From positions 1 through 64,000 of the forward strand of contig CAIPEB010000020.1 in the NCBI GenBank assembly GCA_903863885.1: a stretch of 64,000 nt of DNA, given 5' to 3'. The notes beneath the pieces were generated by a model. The model did not search any database. It was not told the origin of the DNA and was given only the letters and a program-made list of their open reading frames with translations. The first letter of the stretch is position 1. Every line of letters starts with the position of its first letter. Positions 35,212-44,747 of the stretch are shown here, piece by piece. The translations under genes were made by a program, and so were the position numbers. The stretch is from an uncultured Planctomycetaceae bacterium. GTDB taxonomy: Bacteria; Planctomycetota; Planctomycetia; Pirellulales; Pirellulaceae.

Positions 35212-36660
35212 TCAGTTGCCTCGACGCAAACGATCGTACTGTTCACGGAACTTCTCGTTGCCGCTTTCCAATTTCAGGGCCTGCTCGATCGCCGCGATGG
35301 CAGGCTGCCGCTTGCCGGAGCCGGCCAGCGCGACGCTCAGGAGGTAATAGTTGGCTGCGGATGATTCCAAATCAACCGCTTTTTGCGCGGCCGTCACCGC
35401 TTCTTCGGGGTTTCCGCCGGATTGCGCAAGGACCAGGGCCAGCCCCACCCAACCGGCCGACTGGTCGGGTCGGAGCCGAACTGCCTCCCGCATCTCGGAC
35501 TCAGCCAGCCCGAACCGTTTCAGCCCCATCGCCGCCTGCGCCAGTGCGAGGTGCCGCCTCACGGCCTGCGGATCGAGCTTGGCCAACTCTTCGAGCATCC
35601 CGATGGCGTCTGCCGGACGGCCCGCTTGCTGATAGAGCCTGGCAAGTTGGTCGCGCGAGGCACGGTCGCGAGGATCCGCCTTGGCGGCCTGCTGCCAGAT
35701 CTTCTCCGCCTCTTCCAAGCGGCCGGCGGCGGCATAGGCATTGCCCACCACCACCAGCGAATACGCGGCTTTCTGCTGCAGTGATTGCACGTCGGCCGCG
35801 CTGCCCGCCGTTTCCCCCCGCATCTCTTTTTCCGCCTGCGAGCATTCCTTGAACTTCTGCAGGTGAGTCGCCGCCAGGTCCTTTTCCCCCAGCCGCGAAC
35901 ACGCCGTGGCGAGACCGTAATGAGGCTGCGGCGCATTGGGCAGGAGTTTCACCGCGGCGGCAAAACTCTCTTTGGCAGCAGCGTACTCCCGCAACTCCAG
36001 GTCGATCTGCCCCTGCAGCAGAAAGGCCGGCGCGGACTGGGCCTCCATCGGCAGTTCCATCCGCCGCAGAGTCGCGGAGGCCGCCTTGAAATCTCCTTCG
36101 TTCCTGAGTGCCTCGGCCAGACCGAGCATCGCATCGGCATGGGTCGGATCAAGCGATAGGGCTTTCTTGTACAACTCCGCTGCCTGGCCATATTCGCCTC
36201 GATCCATCGCGACATACGCCAGCCAGCGATAAGCCTCGACGAAACGCGGATCCACTTCAAGGGCTCGCCGCCACCATGACTCGGCGCTCTTCATGCGGCT
36301 CAGGCCGTACTGCGCCAGCGCCATGGCATGGCACCCGCGCGGATCGTCCGGACTCTGCTTCACCAGCTCGCCAGCCAGCGAGATCGCTTCGCCGATCGTT
36401 GCGATCGCCGCCTTCTCGTCAGGCGACGTTGCTGCTTCCCTCTTTGCCGCGAAATAGTCGGCCGTCGATTGCGATTCGCCATCGTCGGCAGGCATGTTCT
36501 CGCGCGACGCCCTCGGCCGCAAAAACATGACCGCCCCTGCGACGGCCACCACCGCGACCGTCAGCAGAAAAACCGTGCGAAAGCGGAACCTCGCTGCAGC
36601 GCCGGTCGGTTCCGTCGATCCGGCGGGACGCTCGAATGCTCGGTTTCGTTTTTTCTTCAT
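35212..36660 (-). CDS. Membrane-anchored TPR protein A
   Basis: A 482-residue protein with a basic N-terminus, one membrane helix (TVFLLTVAVVAVAGAVMFL, about residues 29-47) and a long TPR array (for example FVEAYRWLAYVAMDRGEYGQ, AAELYKKALSLDPTHADAML). It has the same domain order and a similar inter-repeat break (KFKECSQAEKEMRGETA) as TPR protein B. It is joined to the CRTAC1 lipoprotein gene by TGAATG. TPR and CRTAC1 proteins made together suggest an extracytoplasmic complex. Confidence 0.85.
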   Translation of the reverse strand: MKKKRNRAFERPAGSTEPTGAAARFRFRTVFLLTVAVVAVAGAVMFLRPRASRENMPADDGESQSTADYFAAKREAATSPDEKAAIATIGEAISLAGELVKQSPDDPRGCHAMALAQYGLSRMKSAESWWRRALEVDPRFVEAYRWLAYVAMDRGEYGQAAELYKKALSLDPTHADAMLGLAEALRNEGDFKAASATLRRMELPMEAQSAPAFLLQGQIDLELREYAAAKESFAAAVKLLPNAPQPHYGLATACSRLGEKDLAATHLQKFKECSQAEKEMRGETAGSAADVQSLQQKAAYSLVVVGNAYAAAGRLEEAEKIWQQAAKADPRDRASRDQLARLYQQAGRPADAIGMLEELAKLDPQAVRRHLALAQAAMGLKRFGLAESEMREAVRLRPDQSAGWVGLALVLAQSGGNPEEAVTAAQKAVDLESSAANYYLLSVALAGSGKRQPAIAAIEQALKLESGNEKFREQYDRLRRGN

Positions 36661-36837
36661 GGCCTGCGACGGCTCGGAGCCGAGACCGCGGACAATGCGA
36701 CCGTGCGATCGCGTGCTGGAAGTGCGACGGAAATGCCTGAATTACAAGTGTACCAACAACAACGACCGCGCTGCACGGATGCAGGCGGTCGTTGCGGATT
36801 TCACTTGCTTTTCAGATCGGGAGTTCCAAACCGGGCA

Positions 36838-37353
36838 TCAGCTCGATTTGAGTTCGAGGGTGATCGGAGCCATCCCCGATTTCACTTCGGCCGTGAGTCC
36901 GGACTGATCCGGATTCACATACTTCGCCGGAACAGCCGACTTCGGTTGAGCGGGAGGCCCGGCCATCGGACCGCCGCCCGGACCCGACAGCGTGGTTCCG
37001 GTGGGGGCAGCCCCCGCCGCGGCCTTGGCCGAATCGCCCTTCAGCGTACTGCCGGCCCCGGCCCCTTCCAACTTGCTCACGCCGATCTTGTAGCTGCCGG
37101 GAACTGCACCCAGGCCGCCGACCGACGATAGCGTGAACTTCCCGGACTCATCCGTCTGACCCTGCGCCACTTGGCCTTGGCCGGCCGTGGCGGGTGTAAA
37201 GTTCACCGCGGCTCCAGCCAGCGGTTTGCCATCAAGCGTCACCGTACCGGTTACGGGTACAAAACTGGCGCCGCCACAGCCAACCGCCGTGATCACGGCG
37301 AATACCGACAGCAAACAAACACAACTCCAACACACGCTTCGTGCTGACAACAT
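36838..37353 (-). CDS. Carboxypeptidase-regulatory-like lipoprotein
   Basis: A 171-residue lipoprotein. Lipobox cysteine in VITAVGC near residue 26, then a beta-sandwich of the carboxypeptidase regulatory/CnaB-like type (VTGTVTLDGKPLAGAAVNFTP, then GQTDESGKFTLSSVGG, GSYKIGVSKL). A glycine/proline/alanine-rich linker (about 105-140) leads to a short conserved end (KYVNPDQSGLTAEVKSGM). Small proteins of this type are commonly encoded beside DUF1559 genes in planctomycetes. Here the DUF1559 gene ends 17 bp upstream. Confidence 0.87.
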   Translation of the reverse strand: MLSARSVCWSCVCLLSVFAVITAVGCGGASFVPVTGTVTLDGKPLAGAAVNFTPATAGQGQVAQGQTDESGKFTLSSVGGLGAVPGSYKIGVSKLEGAGAGSTLKGDSAKAAAGAAPTGTTLSGPGGGPMAGPPAQPKSAVPAKYVNPDQSGLTAEVKSGMAPITLELKSS

Positions 37354-37370
37354 GGAACATCAACTCCTGG

Positions 37371-38369
37371 TTACGGGATTTGTACGGTTTGCCGGTCGGC
37401 TCTGGCACCGAGCCACTGATAGGTCCACATGTCGATGGTCTGGCTGAGGAACTGGACGGAACCGTCGCCCATCACGAACATCGAACCGCCGGGATGTTTC
37501 GAGCGGAAACCGAACTCCGTGTTCCAAGTGCATTGACGATTGCATTCGGTCAATCCGACCGCGGCGTAATTGAAATTCTGCGGGTGGCAGCTGTCGTAGT
37601 TGATCGGGATCAACGTGGTCAGCATGCCTTCGCCGTTGTTGGCAATCATCCAGCCGTTGTGGGCGTGATCCGAGCACATCGTCAGGCGCTCGCCGAAGAA
37701 GATCGTGTTGGTCAACCCGTCAGTGACCTTCGCCATCGTGCAGAAAAAGAACGTGCTGCCGTTGCCGTTCGGGTTGCGGGTGAACGGACCTGCCGGCTGT
37801 CCATTCCAGTAGTTCTGCAGAGCGGAATGGCTCATGTAGGGCTGATAGAAACGATTCGCATCGCACGGGCAACTCGGACTTCCGCTCCAGCTTTCCGGGG
37901 TCGGGCCACCGGAGCCACCGTAGTTGTCGGCAGCCGGCCCCCAGGGCGTCTTCGGGTCTTCACCCGAACTCGGGCAGCGAAATCCGGCTAACACCGTTTC
38001 GCGAATCAGCGTGTTGTTCGGAAACCTCTGGTCGTCGGTGTTGAACCCAAAGTTGATCGCATCGTACACCGACTGCTGTTCGATGAACGGCAGCAGACGG
38101 ACCTTCTCCGAGCCGCGGAATGTGTTGTAGCTCCAGCCGCCGTTGACCGGGTCCGAGACACCGCAGTACGTGCTCGGGAACGCCTTGTAGATGTCGTGGT
38201 AGTTGTGCAATGCCAAGCCAATCTGCTTCATGTTGTTGCTGCATTGCATACGACGCGCTGCTTCGCGCGCCGCCTGAACGGCCGGCAGGAGCAGTGCTAC
38301 TAGAATTCCGATGATGGCAATAACCACCAACAATTCCACCAGTGTGAACGCAAGCCTGCGAATTTTCAT
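37371..38369 (-). CDS. DUF1559 pseudopilin-like protein
   Basis: A 332-residue planctomycete DUF1559 protein. It has a type IV prepilin-like N-terminus (RRLAFTLVELLVVIAIIGIL, cleaved before F with E at +5 of the mature protein), then the typical LLPAVQAAREAARRMQC, NNMKQIGLALHNYHD, and the C-terminal MFVMGDGSVQFLSQTID (H-X-G-DG motif). Probably a pseudopilin assembled or secreted by a type II/IV-like system. GGAGG at normal spacing fixes the ATG at 38369. It is the first gene of the cluster running to 29842. Confidence 0.94.
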   Translation of the reverse strand: MKIRRLAFTLVELLVVIAIIGILVALLLPAVQAAREAARRMQCSNNMKQIGLALHNYHDIYKAFPSTYCGVSDPVNGGWSYNTFRGSEKVRLLPFIEQQSVYDAINFGFNTDDQRFPNNTLIRETVLAGFRCPSSGEDPKTPWGPAADNYGGSGGPTPESWSGSPSCPCDANRFYQPYMSHSALQNYWNGQPAGPFTRNPNGNGSTFFFCTMAKVTDGLTNTIFFGERLTMCSDHAHNGWMIANNGEGMLTTLIPINYDSCHPQNFNYAAVGLTECNRQCTWNTEFGFRSKHPGGSMFVMGDGSVQFLSQTIDMWTYQWLGARADRQTVQIP

Positions 38370-38628
38370 GGACGACCTCCAAAAACCAAAAGAAAAATTA
38401 AGTCGAAAAGAACAAGGCACGATTCTACGGCCACCTTCCATCCGGTGTCAAACTAAATTTTGAATATCAAGTTTTGAGGGCATGTCCCTCCCTTTGAAAG
38501 CCATTTTTCTCCATTTTTCAACGAGCCAGTCGCACGAGAAGTCCGCCTCCGGGGCCAGTTGAAGCGACAATTTCGTGCCCTGCGGCGCCGACCAGACCAA
38601 GGCGTTCGCTGCGGATATAATCGGCCCC
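38370..38628. other. Divergent spacer upstream of the DUF1559 cluster
   Basis: 259 bp between the DUF1559 gene and the putative glycosidase gene. A short AT-rich patch (about 38385-38415) is the probable promoter area for the cluster. No specific box was identified. Confidence 0.4.
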
Positions 38629-40359
38629 ATGAGAACCACATTCTTTCTGCTGACCTGCGGTTGGGTTGCTGTTTCCCCGGCAAGCGACGAGGGCCGGGCG
38701 CTGAAGCAGTCCGATGTCGTAATGATGTATCAGACCGATGAGCAGACTTACGCCGAGTACGGCGCCACAGTGCTCGCCTGGGGAGGCAAGCCGACGCCGG
38801 CTTCGCGTCAAGCCGCCAAGGGCATCAGGCTCTTCAGCAGCGTCGGCATGGTGACCGAGTTCGCACAGTTCCACGAACGGTTCCGCGATACGTACGAGCA
38901 GGCCCTTTGCCGCGACATAAACGGCGAACCGGTCAAGGTGCCCTGGCTGACCGATCACAAACATGAAGGGATTCCGTACTGGTGGTGCTGTACCGCCCAA
39001 CCCGTTTTCCGGCAGTATCTGCGCGAGCGTGTCATCGAGACGATGCGGGCCGGCGCGGACGGCCTGCACGTCGACGACCATCTGGGCACTTCGGGCGGAT
39101 TGTGGCTGGGGATCTGTTTCTGCGACCGGTGCGTCGCAGGATTTCGCGGCTACCTGAAGACGCTTACTGAAGACGAATTGAAGCGTGCAGGCGTCTCGTC
39201 GCCCGACCAGTTTGACTTTAGCCAGGCTGTGAAAGAGTGGATGCGTGCCGCTACCGAGAACGAAATCCGCAAGCCGACAGGCCATCCGCTCTGGTCCAGG
39301 TGGACGGCATACCAGTGCCGCGCCGCGGCGGCATTCATGCAGGAACTGCGGGAACTGGCGGCATCGACCGCCGGGCATCCCGTGCCCGTGGCCGCGAACG
39401 CGGGCCTGCTCTGGCCGCTGCAGTTGTCGGACTACAAGTGCCTGGATCTGTTCAGTGCGGAAACCGACCATGCAGCCCCGGCTCGAAAATGGAGCGCAAG
39501 GCCGCTGGTGGCCTACCGTCTCGCCGATGCGCTGGACCGACCCTACGCTGCGACCGCCAGCGGCCAGGACTGGGCGTTCATCAAAGAGAAGAACCTCCCG
39601 GGCCTCGTGCGCGGCTGGATTGCCATGTCGTACGCTGCGGGGAATTGCTTCATGGCCCCGCACCACCAATGGTGCTATACGGCCGAAAAAGGCACCCACT
39701 GGTACGACGGCCCGCGCGAGCGGTTCGCCCCGCTCTACCAGTTTGTGCGGCACAACGCCCAATGGTTCGACGGTTTCGAGTCGCGAGCCGACCTCGGAGT
39801 CGTGCTGCCGCACCGCTCGTTCGTGAAACACACGGAGCGCTGGCTCGAGCTTTGCGATCAATTGAGCGCAGCGAACATCTCCTACCGACTGTTCGTCGCC
39901 GGCGACGAGATCATCGACCACCCGCTGGTCGCCGATCAGCTGAAGTCCATGCGGCTCCTGCTGGTGACCGATCGAGATGACCTGCTCGCAGCAGACCAGC
40001 AGACGCTGGACGGCAGCGTGGATCGCAGCCGCATCTGCACATCCGTCGACGAGGCAGTGCGCAGAATCCAACCGCCGATCCGCACGGCGTCCGACGCCGG
40101 GGTTTGGATTTTCGCCCGGCAGAATTCGGGCAAATTCGCGGTCCATTTGCTCAACCGCGATTACGATCCGGACCGCGACGATGCAAAGCCGGCGAGCAGA
40201 CTGAAGGTCCGGTTCGACCGGAGTGCGTTAGAAATCGGCGACAGCGCGCAGTGCGTGTATCTCGAAGCGGGCCGCGAACCGGTGCCGCTGAAGTGGGACG
40301 GCGACGCGGTCGAAATTCCTCAGCTCGGCTTATGGGGACTGATCGCGATTACGCCCTAG
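38629..40359 (+). CDS. Putative exported glycoside hydrolase-like TIM-barrel protein
   Basis: A 576-residue protein with a signal peptide (TTFFLLTCGWVAVSPAS). The body looks like a (beta/alpha)8 glycosidase: conserved aromatic and acidic patches such as PYWWCCTAQPVFRQYL, then RAGADGLHVDDHLG (about residues 140-153, whose aspartates are candidate catalytic or metal-binding residues), and ANAGLLWPLQL. The last 150 residues form a beta domain. No family is assigned with confidence. Start at 38629 rather than 38575 because the signal peptide then begins correctly. It is convergent with the HydE-like gene, only 3 bp apart. Confidence 0.65.
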   Translation: MRTTFFLLTCGWVAVSPASDEGRALKQSDVVMMYQTDEQTYAEYGATVLAWGGKPTPASRQAAKGIRLFSSVGMVTEFAQFHERFRDTYEQALCRDINGEPVKVPWLTDHKHEGIPYWWCCTAQPVFRQYLRERVIETMRAGADGLHVDDHLGTSGGLWLGICFCDRCVAGFRGYLKTLTEDELKRAGVSSPDQFDFSQAVKEWMRAATENEIRKPTGHPLWSRWTAYQCRAAAAFMQELRELAASTAGHPVPVAANAGLLWPLQLSDYKCLDLFSAETDHAAPARKWSARPLVAYRLADALDRPYAATASGQDWAFIKEKNLPGLVRGWIAMSYAAGNCFMAPHHQWCYTAEKGTHWYDGPRERFAPLYQFVRHNAQWFDGFESRADLGVVLPHRSFVKHTERWLELCDQLSAANISYRLFVAGDEIIDHPLVADQLKSMRLLLVTDRDDLLAADQQTLDGSVDRSRICTSVDEAVRRIQPPIRTASDAGVWIFARQNSGKFAVHLLNRDYDPDRDDAKPASRLKVRFDRSALEIGDSAQCVYLEAGREPVPLKWDGDAVEIPQLGLWGLIAITP

Positions 40360-40362
40360 AAC

Positions 40363-41490
40363 TCAGGATCTCGCGGTGGTGTCCGCGCGGGCTCCGCGGG
40401 CCAGCGCATGGCGAGAATCGCCCCACGCATCGCAACCGACCCTGCGGCCGATGGATCGAATCCTCGTCTCCAGGCAATCGAGGCACTGCTCGGCGGACTC
40501 GTCCAGACACGGCTTGCCCTCGTAAAGCAGGTAATTCCTGCGCACGTCCATCGGCGTGAGCTGAGGCATGACCACGTTGGCACCGAAGTTCAACCCCTCT
40601 TCGCGGCCCAGCGGACGGAGCGCCTGCAGCGCGGTCGTCGCCGCAATATTGATGTCTTTCAGCGCGATGCGAGCCGCCGCAATCATGAGCAGTGCCGTGC
40701 GATAGGCATCCTCAGTCTGCCAACCGTACTCCGCGTGATCCGCGGCCAGCGGAGTTTCGTTGTGAGGTATGTAAGGCCCCATGCCGATCATGTCGACGTC
40801 GATTTCCCGAAAGAAGAGAATGTCATCGGCAAGATGCTGCAGGGTCTGCGTCGGCAGTCCGATCATCACTCCCGTGCCGACTTGAAATCCGATCTCTCGC
40901 AGCCATCGCAGGCACGCGAGCCGATCGTCCCACTTCTGATTGGCCGGATGGATGCGCGCGTAAAGTTCCGGGGAACTGGACTCGATGCGCAGCAGGTAGC
41001 GATGCGCGCCGGCCGCAAAGAACCGCTCGTAATCCTCCCGTTTCTGCTCCCCGACACACAACGTTATGCCCAGGCCGCTGGGCAGCCTCTCGGACCGACT
41101 CTCGTTCTTTATTCGCCGGACCGACCGCTCGACAAGCTCGACAAATTGCCTGTCGTGCCGCTCGCCTGACTGCAGTACGACGGAACCATATCCCTTGTCG
41201 GCGCACCAGAGGGCCGAAGCAACGATGTCGTCTTCGCTGAGGAGGTAGCGCTGGACGTTGGGATTGCCGAGCCGAATGCCGCAGTAGATGCAGTTGTTCA
41301 CGCATTCGTTCGAGAATTCGACGAGGCCGCGGAAATAGACTTCATCGCCGCAATACTGCTTCAACACTTCGCTCGCGCGGTCACGGATGGCATGCAGGTC
41401 CTGGCGGTCGGTTGCGGACAGGATCGCAACGATATCGGTCTTGTCGAGGGAATCCTTGCTTAATGCCAGTTCGATTGCACGGTTCGTCAT
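40363..41490 (-). CDS. HydE-like radical SAM enzyme
   Basis: A 375-residue radical SAM protein of the biotin synthase/HydE/PylB group. The cluster motif is C63-x3-C67-x2-C70 in FSNECVNNCIYCGIR. Later segments such as VVLQSGE, DRYLLRIESS-like, GVMIGLPTQTLQHLADDILFF, DVDMIGMGPYIPH and INIAATTALQAL match [FeFe]-hydrogenase maturase HydE. A C-terminal cluster of cysteines (CLDESAEQCLDCLE) may bind a second cluster. The ATG at 41490 follows GAGGAC. HydF, HydG and a hydrogenase are not in the window, so its real substrate is open. Confidence 0.82.
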   Translation of the reverse strand: MTNRAIELALSKDSLDKTDIVAILSATDRQDLHAIRDRASEVLKQYCGDEVYFRGLVEFSNECVNNCIYCGIRLGNPNVQRYLLSEDDIVASALWCADKGYGSVVLQSGERHDRQFVELVERSVRRIKNESRSERLPSGLGITLCVGEQKREDYERFFAAGAHRYLLRIESSSPELYARIHPANQKWDDRLACLRWLREIGFQVGTGVMIGLPTQTLQHLADDILFFREIDVDMIGMGPYIPHNETPLAADHAEYGWQTEDAYRTALLMIAAARIALKDINIAATTALQALRPLGREEGLNFGANVVMPQLTPMDVRRNYLLYEGKPCLDESAEQCLDCLETRIRSIGRRVGCDAWGDSRHALARGARADTTARS

Positions 41491-41678
41491 GATGTCCTCA
41501 ACCCGCAAAATGCCAAATGATCCTTGGATTCTAGAGGACGATGCATGGTTCTGGGAACGGCTTTGATCCCAGGCCCCCAAGGGCCGGATTGGGTACCGTG
41601 CCCATGGCGATGCAACGACGCGAAAGGCAAACGCCTCACTCGCCCAATCGGCCCGTGTTCGCGATTCGACCGTGCAAT

Positions 41679-42992
41679 TCAGCCTTTCGGGCTGGCAACC
41701 GCTGTGGCAAATTCGGGGTGCGTGTCGGTCAGGATCTCGCGGATGGCCGCACGGTCGTCCGCCGACAGGTGTGCAAACGCATCGGTTGCGGGAGGCGAGT
41801 TCACGATGTCCTTGATGCGGCCGAGCACCCGCTCCTTCATGACCGGCGGCAGTCCCAGAAACGACTGGGAATAAACAAGGTAGCTGCAGGGATAGCGGAA
41901 CAGGCGCCGCTGCAGATCGAGTTCCCGCAGCGATCGGCCGCGAGTGTCGCGCGGGCCGCGTCCGGCGAAATTCGCGGCAAACCCGCTGGTACCCCGGACC
42001 GGCGACTCCAATGCGGTCTCGCGGCACAGCAGCAGTCCTTCGACCAGTTTCTCGGCCGAATTCGCAATGCGCCGCAGCGTAGACGGGGAATGCTCCGGGC
42101 CGGTCCGTCCGAGCATCTTGTTCATCACGTCTTCGTCGTAGAGGGCACGTTGCGCCTGGTAGTTCGCGGCCGTGATGAGATTGTGCACGTGAGTCTGGTG
42201 TTCAAGTACCATCAGCGCGACCAGATCGCTGTGCGCCGCCAGGTAATTCTTCAGTTCCAATCGCTTGCTCAAGTCGGTCAGGTTCGCGCCGGCGTTGCGA
42301 TCGAGGGACGATTCGTCGCCGCCCCGATCGATCGTAACGTTGCCCATATGCCGCTGTTGGCCGTGCGTGCCCGTCACGTACCAGCCGCCCCACCGCTCGC
42401 TGAACGGACTTTCGGGCGTCGTCACGAAACTGCCGGCCCTCAGGACGGGATGCCCCTCGCGGTCGGGAAACACCGACCGCACGACATGGCCGGGCACGTT
42501 CTGTGTCACTGACGATGCATGGCACTGCAGACACTCGTGCGTGTGGCGCGTGATCTTTCCGGACGACTGGTCCAGTGAAAAGAACACTGCACCGCGCTGC
42601 GGGTCGGCGACTGAAATCTCCAGCACCTCTCCCCCGGGCACATACCCGACATACGTATCGTCATTGAAATACACAGCGCGCGGCGAACTCGGCGAAATCA
42701 GCCGGAGCTGAAAGCTAGTCTTCGAGAAAACGAGCATCTGCGATTCGACTTCCACGCCGAGAGTCCTGAGCAGCGAAGCAAGATATCCCACGCGCGGATC
42801 GCGTTCGAGATGCGTCGAACCCGATGCGAGCTTCTGCTGCAGATCCGCAACCGGGTTCTGCAGCGAGCCGTTCATGTAACTGATCGGTTCGTCTTCGTAG
42901 GCAATCTGTGCCGGAGCGCGGGGCGGCAGCAGCGCGGAAAACCCGCACAGGATCAGCGACACCGCGAGAACGATTGACGAATGCCTGGACAT
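41679..42992 (-). CDS. Mono-heme exported protein of unknown function
   Basis: A 437-residue protein with a signal peptide (SIVLAVSLILCGFSALLPPRAPAQ) and one c-type heme motif, CLQCH, near residue 154. The rest is unlike small cytochromes: EVLEISVADPQRGAVFFSLDQ precedes the heme and a helical C-terminal half follows (LVALMVLEHQTHVHNLITAANYQ and KMLGRTGPEH). The HQTHVHN segment could hold metal or distal heme ligands. The layout suggests an extracytoplasmic heme enzyme or electron carrier; no family function is known to me. Confidence 0.75.
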   Translation of the reverse strand: MSRHSSIVLAVSLILCGFSALLPPRAPAQIAYEDEPISYMNGSLQNPVADLQQKLASGSTHLERDPRVGYLASLLRTLGVEVESQMLVFSKTSFQLRLISPSSPRAVYFNDDTYVGYVPGGEVLEISVADPQRGAVFFSLDQSSGKITRHTHECLQCHASSVTQNVPGHVVRSVFPDREGHPVLRAGSFVTTPESPFSERWGGWYVTGTHGQQRHMGNVTIDRGGDESSLDRNAGANLTDLSKRLELKNYLAAHSDLVALMVLEHQTHVHNLITAANYQAQRALYDEDVMNKMLGRTGPEHSPSTLRRIANSAEKLVEGLLLCRETALESPVRGTSGFAANFAGRGPRDTRGRSLRELDLQRRLFRYPCSYLVYSQSFLGLPPVMKERVLGRIKDIVNSPPATDAFAHLSADDRAAIREILTDTHPEFATAVASPKG

Positions 42993-43406
42993 GGGAACGC
43001 TCGTATTGTCGGATTCGGAATAGTCCGCAGAGGATGGGCCGACGGAAGAATCGGGGAACGGATTCCGCAGCCTTCGACCATAACCGATTCACGGCGGGAT
43101 TTCACTGCAAAAGACCCCATACCGCCCGGATCCGCAAGCGCCGGAAGCGGACCGGCGAACGCCGATGGGAAGCCCTGCCTGTGGCTACCGGCCCGGAGCT
43201 TTGGCATGATCGTGGCGTCTCTGCCGACTGCAAGCCGCGCGCGGACAACTTGGCGCGGCTCGACAGGGGGCCGATTGCCTGGCTTTTTCGAACCGGTCAC
43301 TCATAATGTCACTGTGCGGCGAGATCCGACTCGTTACGATGGAACTATCGGCCCGCGGGCCGGCTTTGAGATTCTTGTCGGATCGTCCTTGCTGAAAAGC
43401 CCGTCC
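42993..43406. other. Divergent intergenic region, 414 bp
   Basis: Separates the mono-heme protein (minus) from the HlyD-type gene (plus). Long frames cross it but have no ribosome-binding site or family similarity. No promoter or repeat could be fixed. Confidence 0.5.
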
Positions 43407-44747
43407 ATGCCGGAAAGTCAAAGTGTGAGCAGCACAGTGGATACCGGGCGCCCCCGAACAAAGTCGGACTCGAACCTGAAAGAACGGGTCCGTTCGCTGC
43501 GGCTTCCGAAGGAGGCGACGCCGGGGGCGGCCGGCCTGTCGAAGCTCGCATGGCTGGCAGCGATCGGCGCGATCGCCTGCGGTGCCTACGCGGGCTACAG
43601 GCAATTTCTGCAACACGACGACGATCCGAACCGAAACACGGTTTCGGCTGCCGCTCCGGCCAATCCCCGCTCTGCGCCCCCCGGCGACGCGGCGAGCGCT
43701 CCCGCCGCGAACTCTCCGTCGCCTCGTGGACCGGATACCGTGCCGGCCGTGAATCGCACCGAAGACCGCGGGCTGGCACTCGAGGCCAAAGGCTACCTCA
43801 TTCCGGCCAAACAAGTGCTGGTCAGCCCCAAGGTCAGCGGGATGATTGAAAAGCTGAACGTCGTGGAGGGAAAACGATTTGAGAAGGGAGCTGTGCTGGC
43901 CGAACTCGAGAAGACCGAATATCAGGCCGATCTCAAGCGTGCCGAGGCAGCGCTCGAAGTATCGCGGCAGCGCTACGAGGAGTTAAGGCGGGGGTTCCGC
44001 AAGGAGGAAGTCGAGCAGGCGCAGGCCGAGCTTGGCGAAGCACAGGAACAACTCGACAAGGCGACGAAGGACTTGCAGCGCAATACGACCCTCTGGAAGA
44101 GCCGGGCCATTTCGCAGGAAGAATTCGAAAGCGCGCAGAGCCAGATGCGGGCTTTGGAGAGACGGGTGGAAAGGCTGCGTTTCGCTCTGAAACTGCTGCA
44201 GATCGGCGCCCGCGAGGAGCGGATTCAGGCAGCGGCGGCCGACGTTCAGCAATCCGAGGCGGACGTCACCAAGGCCCGCTGGAAACTCGACAACACCGTG
44301 ATTCGCGCCCCGATTTCCGGCACCATTCTCAAGAAGAACTCGGAAGAGGGAAACATCGTCAACTCGATCGCCTTCAATGGTTCGTACAGCATCTGCGATA
44401 TGGCCGACCTGTCCGACATGGAGGTCGAACTGACGATCCAGGAACGCGATATCTCCCGCATTTTCACCGGCCAGGAATGCCGTGTCCGAGCGGACGCATA
44501 TCCCGAGCGAGTCTATTCGGGACGCGTGTCGCGTGTGATGCCGATCGCCGACCGCGCGAAGGGCGCCGTGCCGATCCGCGTCAAGGTCGACATTCCGGCG
44601 GCCGAGGAAGGCGTATACCTCAAACCGGAAATGGGTGCGGTGGTTTCCTTCCTGCGAAAAGCGGACTCGGTCGGAGCAAAGTCTCCCGAGGGCCGCCAGC
44701 CCGAAGCGTCTCCCGCCCCGGCCAAACCTCAATCCAGGAATCCATGA
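43407..44747 (+). CDS. HlyD/MacA-family periplasmic adaptor
   Basis: A 446-residue membrane fusion protein. A cytoplasmic N-terminus of about 45 residues precedes one helix (LAWLAAIGAIACGAYAGY), then a proline-rich linker. The lipoyl-like half (YLIPAKQVLVSPKVSGMIEKL, VVEGKRFEKGAVLAELE) leads into a long coiled-coil hairpin (about 170-290). The second lipoyl half (RWKLDNTVIRAPISGTILKK) and beta-barrel follow. It overlaps the ATPase gene by 4 bp (ATGA). Together with the next three genes it forms a MacAB/DevBCA-type exporter. No outer-membrane channel gene is adjacent. Confidence 0.92.
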   Translation: MPESQSVSSTVDTGRPRTKSDSNLKERVRSLRLPKEATPGAAGLSKLAWLAAIGAIACGAYAGYRQFLQHDDDPNRNTVSAAAPANPRSAPPGDAASAPAANSPSPRGPDTVPAVNRTEDRGLALEAKGYLIPAKQVLVSPKVSGMIEKLNVVEGKRFEKGAVLAELEKTEYQADLKRAEAALEVSRQRYEELRRGFRKEEVEQAQAELGEAQEQLDKATKDLQRNTTLWKSRAISQEEFESAQSQMRALERRVERLRFALKLLQIGAREERIQAAAADVQQSEADVTKARWKLDNTVIRAPISGTILKKNSEEGNIVNSIAFNGSYSICDMADLSDMEVELTIQERDISRIFTGQECRVRADAYPERVYSGRVSRVMPIADRAKGAVPIRVKVDIPAAEEGVYLKPEMGAVVSFLRKADSVGAKSPEGRQPEASPAPAKPQSRNP

